Shown here: one piece after another, positions 60,826-64,000 of the stretch
How the letters are laid out: the number at the start of each line of letters is the position of its first letter
Position numbering within the stretch: the stretch's first letter is position 1
Source of the DNA: Trichaptum fuscoviolaceum
Lineage: Eukaryota > Basidiomycota > Agaricomycetes > Hymenochaetales > Trichaptaceae
NCBI GenBank assembly: GCA_910574455.1
Contig: CAJSYZ010000012.1
Span: forward strand, 675,317-739,316
DNA length: 64,000 nt
Direction: 5' to 3'
Translations under genes and position numbers: made by a program
Notes under the pieces: generated by a model
Told to the model about the DNA's origin: nothing
What the model saw: the letters and a program-made list of their open reading frames with translations, nothing else
Database searches by the model: none

Positions 60826-61319
60826 GTGGCAAGGTGGCAAGACTTAGGTCCCATTGTTTGATAGTGAAGAAAGAATCATTTATTCTTTTTTACGGAGTGA
60901 ATTAGTGTCACAAAAGTACCCGAAATTCAAATTCACTCACCCAATGGTTTCAGAATACATTCATGTACATCGTGTACCTGACAGGATAAATATTTTTAGT
61001 GTGCGGTCAAAGAGATAGACGTAGACGGCTTTACTCAATAAGGTACTGGATAGATCCCGGTGACTTCTTGCCCCGGATTTTTTAACTCTATTGCGAGTTT
61101 CGAATTACTCTTTGGCGATCATTCATCACAACTAATTGAAAGGGTTGACAGCACTGCATTAAGGGTAGTTACTAATTACAGGAAATGGTGCCGAAAATCG
61201 AGAAAAGTGGAAGAAATTTTTGGGAAAGGATCGAAGACGGCGTATTACACGAGGGAAGTACAGTAACGGAAGAGTGTAATTCATCGAGAGAAACTGAAGT
61301 GCATTGCATGACATGAATG
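60826..61319. other. Spacer with no recognised gene
   Basis: AT-rich; nothing supported. A short plus frame (61060-61266) has no features. Confidence 0.5.
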
Positions 61320-62309
61320 TCAATCAAGGGTTATTGGGTGCTCAGCGCAATCACCAAGCCCGACATACGGATTAGCTTCGACGTCCGAGTCCGTCAAAGA
61401 TATCATACTGTCCTCATCCGACTCGACCTTCGTACCATCGTCAACGGAGACAGCAATGGATGATGTCTCTGCCTTCTTCGTCCCTAGAGCTCCCTCCACC
61501 TTGTCCATCTCTTCAGCTGACATAGCCGCTTCGTTGATCTCTGACATCGAGTCACCCTCCATATCTGAATCAGACTCGCCATCGTCGTCTGTATCGCTGG
61601 TGGATAGACTTTCGCTGCCTGACTCGTACACATCGAGTGCCGGATAGTAGTCGTCGTCGCTTGTCGTGATGCTGACGTCGCTGACAATGAAGTCGGAGAC
61701 ACCATCATCAAAGCCATCGTCTGAGCTATCTTCATCATCAGAATGGGGCGGAGAAGACAATGGGGTCAAAGTCGGAGGCTGGCGGCAAGGAGGGAAAGGC
61801 AGTGGTGATGTCGCCGCTGCGCTAGGCAACGAATCCATCAAGTCATTGAGACTTCGCAGCATTTCGGCGCTGGACACCTCCCCGTCCACCTGTTTCGGAT
61901 TGCCTGCGTAAATCAATACGAGCTTCGAAATAAGTTCGCGACGCTCTTGTTGGAGAAGCTGGAATTGAAAGGGTTTTGCCTCTGTCGCAGGCTTGGAATC
62001 ACACTATACGTCGACGAAGTCAGATCTTTCGCTTCCGTCACATAGTCAATCAGAACTTACTACAAAGTATATGATACCCAAGTTGGCGAAGCGGATGGCG
62101 CCGACTGACACAATGAGGCTGTGTGAACCGTTGTCACAAGTACATTCGGCGACCTCACGTTCGAACGAACGACGGAGTAGGTCAAGTATGGGCTCGACCG
62201 CGTCGAACGCAGCCATTGCGATCTCTATACTGCGTCCTTCGCCCGTGAAGCTCACCTCAGGCAAAAGCTGTAGCCCGCGGCGCTGAAGTCGTATAGCACC
62301 CACACGCAT
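61320..62309 (-). CDS. Uncharacterised acidic protein, paralog 1
   Basis: Exons 62309-62061 and 62003-61320 join in phase to 310 aa. The N-terminal ~85 residues form a compact domain with ECTCDNGSHSLIVSVGAIRF. The middle (LVLIYAGNPKQVDGEVSSAEM, LRSLNDLMDSLPS) is followed by a very acidic, Ser-rich tail (DSDVEANPYVGLGD near the end). Paralog 2 (62612-63287) has the same intron site, directly after a hydrophobic strand (GIIYFV), and an alignable middle (GELPNAEMLGRLNHLLASLG). No known family recognised. The acidic tail suggests a nuclear or chromatin-associated protein, which is only a guess. Confidence 0.72.
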
Positions 62310-62611
62310 AGTCCAGAGATTCAGACGAGACGGCAGCAAAAAAAAAGGATAGAGGGGAGGGTGAGCAAAGCGATCTGTCGTGCCATTTGTATTATGGCTT
62401 ACCTCTATTCATTTGCCTTGTCCAGGGTCGGGCACTTGCTAGGTGACTAAAGAGTTGATTTGGGAATTTCAGAAAATAATTGAGTAGAGATCCGTAGCAA
62501 CGTACCCATCGCGAAAAATTTCCCGGGACATTAAGTATCAAGCTAGAGTAGAAATCCGAGTAAATTCAATTAGAATTGAAGTGAAAAAATAGTAAGCTAG
62601 TCTACGAACAT
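62310..62611. other. Short spacer between the acidic paralogs
   Basis: 302 bp with no gene: the upstream region of paralog 1 and the 3' flank of paralog 2. Contains an A8 run near 62339. Confidence 0.5.
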
Positions 62612-63287
62612 CTACTGTGCCATATCATCATCGAATTCTGATTCGGCTTCATTATAGTCAAGTGAGGTCCAACTTTCATTGTCGCTCACGTCGCCGTCGT
62701 AAGCACTTGTCTCAGCTCCGACCCTTCCGGTATTCTCCGCCATAAGAATGTTAGGGGGATTCGGCGGCATCAACTCGGGCGCGTACCGTCGAGGTTCAGG
62801 AGGACCCCCCAACGACGCAAGCAAATGGTTGAGACGCCCTAACATTTCTGCGTTCGGTAATTCCCCGGGTATCGCTGTGGGGTTCAATTGGTACAATCGA
62901 ACAAGACCGGCCACAAGACGCTGGCGTCTGACCTGCGCAAGCTGGCGAGAAAAGAGTGTTTTGTTTGATGTCAATGGCGAGTCGACCATGCACTGTATAT
63001 CACGCGTTAATGTCGCATACAATATACTCCTATAATGTACTTACTATCATGTAAAGTAATCCCATTTGTCGGAAAGTGACTTCTCCGCTCGACATGATAA
63101 CGATATGGCGTCCGTTGCACGGACAATGGGCCGATTGCGTGTAGAACGCCCTTCGAAATCGATAAAACGTGATCTCGTCCATGAGCGCGTCGAAACAAGC
63201 GTATGCAATGTAATCATTCGCGCCGGGTAGGATCCGAATGGCAGGCATAACTTGCAAGACACTACGCGTTACTGTAATGGATTCCAT
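62612..63287 (-). CDS. Uncharacterised acidic protein, paralog 2
   Basis: Exons 63287-63045 and 62992-62612 join in phase to 207 aa. The N-terminal domain contains HCPCNGRHIVIMSSGEVTF, aligned with ECTCDNGSHSLIVSVGAIRF of paralog 1 (shared C-x-C, H, and the following strand). The intron lies at the same place, after GLLYMI. The middle contains YQLNPTAIPGELPNAEMLGR. The tail is shorter but also acidic (NEAESEFDDDMAQ). It lies 302 bp upstream of paralog 1 on the same strand; tandem duplication is the likely origin. Function unknown. Confidence 0.7.
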
Positions 63288-63502
63288 GTTAATGGTGAGG
63301 TGAGGAAGTGTAGAGACTAAAGGCTTACGGAGAAAGGTCGCGCCCTATACACATTTATGAGTCCCGCGTCGTATCTCGCTTATGGTGGACCCTTGTTTAC
63401 CAAGACAGTCACCTATTCAAATGTCAGTGAATGTATTGAACGGCCTCTAATTTCGTAACTTACGTTGTCCTAAACAGCCTCGGCGTTCAGACCTCCACCG
63501 CA

Positions 63503-64000
63503 TTACACTGCACTGTTACGCAAAGTCGAAACCAGAGGGTCAAGGAGGGGATCAGACGTGTCCTTAGACTGCGTCCGGGTGGCCTCAGCCGCAGGAAGGG
63601 GATGGACGCTGTCCTCAGACTGCGTCCGGGTGGCCTCAGCCGCAGGAAGGGGATGGACGCTGTCCTCAGACTGCATCCGGGTGGCCTCAGCCGTAGGAAG
63701 GGGATGGACACTGTCCTTAGACTGCGTCCGGGTGGCCTCAGCCGCAGGAAGGGGATGGACGCTGTCCTCAGACTGCGTCCGGGTGGCCTCAGCCGCAGGA
63801 AGGGGATGGACGCTGTCCTCAGACTGCATCCGGGTGGCCTCAGCCGTAGGAAGGGGATGGACACTGTCCTTAGACTGCGTCCGGGTGGCCTCAGCCGCAG
63901 GAAGGGGATGGACGCTGTCCTCAGACTGCGTCCGGGTGGCCTCAGCCGCAGGAAGGGGATGGACGCTGTCCTCAGACTGCATCCGGGTGGCCTCAGCCGC
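63503..64000 (-). CDS. Possible 3' end of a repeat protein running off the window
   Basis: The minus frame ending at 63503 is open through the minisatellite to the window edge. It encodes 17-residue repeats (SVHPLPAAEATRTQSED) and a unique end, PLLDPLVSTLRNSAV. A second minus frame (ending 63487) and a plus frame are open too, so openness alone proves little. It would be the C-terminal part of a gene beyond the edge. Confidence 0.3.
   Translation of the reverse strand, partial: AAEATRMQSEDSVHPLPAAEATRTQSEDSVHPLPAAEATRTQSKDSVHPLPTAEATRMQSEDSVHPLPAAEATRTQSEDSVHPLPAAEATRTQSKDSVHPLPTAEATRMQSEDSVHPLPAAEATRTQSEDSVHPLPAAEATRTQSKDTSDPLLDPLVSTLRNSAV
63561..64000. repeat. 51-bp minisatellite with 153-bp higher-order period
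   Basis: Units start at 63567, 63618, 63669, 63720, 63771, 63822, 63873, 63924 and 63975 (partial), and the array leaves the window. Units carry GCGTCC or GCATCC near their start in the order G-G-A three times, so the true period is 153 bp. 51 is divisible by 3, so frames stay open; on the minus strand one frame encodes a 17-residue repeat containing SVHPLPAAEATRTQSED. Confidence 0.95.

Noticed and set aside
63561..64000. CRISPR array
   Set aside because: Units are contiguous with no unique spacers, and the organism is a eukaryote.

Overview
The window reads as nuclear DNA of a filamentous basidiomycete, most likely an Agaricomycete. Genes carry many 48-80 bp GT-AG introns, there is an intron-bearing tRNA-Glu(TTC), and the families fit: a CYP5037/CYP64-like P450, lineage-expanded MYND and short-chain dehydrogenase (SDR) paralogs, and a Plavaka-type transposase. 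Gene models were spliced by hand from frame continuity and checked by exon phase. No database search was run.

Layout. 1-2.8 kb: edge repeats and an intact 553-aa cytochrome P450. 2.8-6.1 kb: no gene recognised. 6.1-10 kb: two MYND zinc-finger paralogs on the minus strand. 10.3-21.3 kb: mostly conserved housekeeping genes, namely GLE1 (mRNA export), an MO25/Hym1 scaffold, tRNA-Glu, GNA1 (UDP-GlcNAc synthesis), an unknown multi-exon gene and a GNAT acetyltransferase. 22-24.3 kb: a RING/coiled-coil protein. 24.3-27.2 kb: empty. 27.2-30.5 kb: two tandem SDR genes. 32.9-48.6 kb: a mobile region built from two divergent gene pairs (a KRK-exon gene and the Plavaka transposase; an unknown 734-aa gene and a trypsin-like protease). 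It is filled with a few short sequence words. 49.5-50.4 kb: a decayed BCS1-like AAA ATPase. 51.2-52.3 kb: a DEDDy 3'-5' exonuclease. 53-56.8 kb: a third SDR and a third MYND gene. 58.2-63.3 kb: an AT-hook protein, a doubtful small gene and a pair of related unknown acidic proteins. 63.56-64 kb: a 51-bp minisatellite with a 153-bp higher-order period, running off the edge.

How it fits together. The core block (GLE1, MO25, tRNA, GNA1) looks stable and is flanked by repeat-rich accessory DNA. SDR and MYND copies occur on both sides of the mobile region and sit next to each other at 53-57 kb, which suggests local duplication and dispersal. The mobile region is the best candidate for something undescribed: a large Plavaka element with three extra genes, where the same words recur in intergenic DNA, introns and exons.
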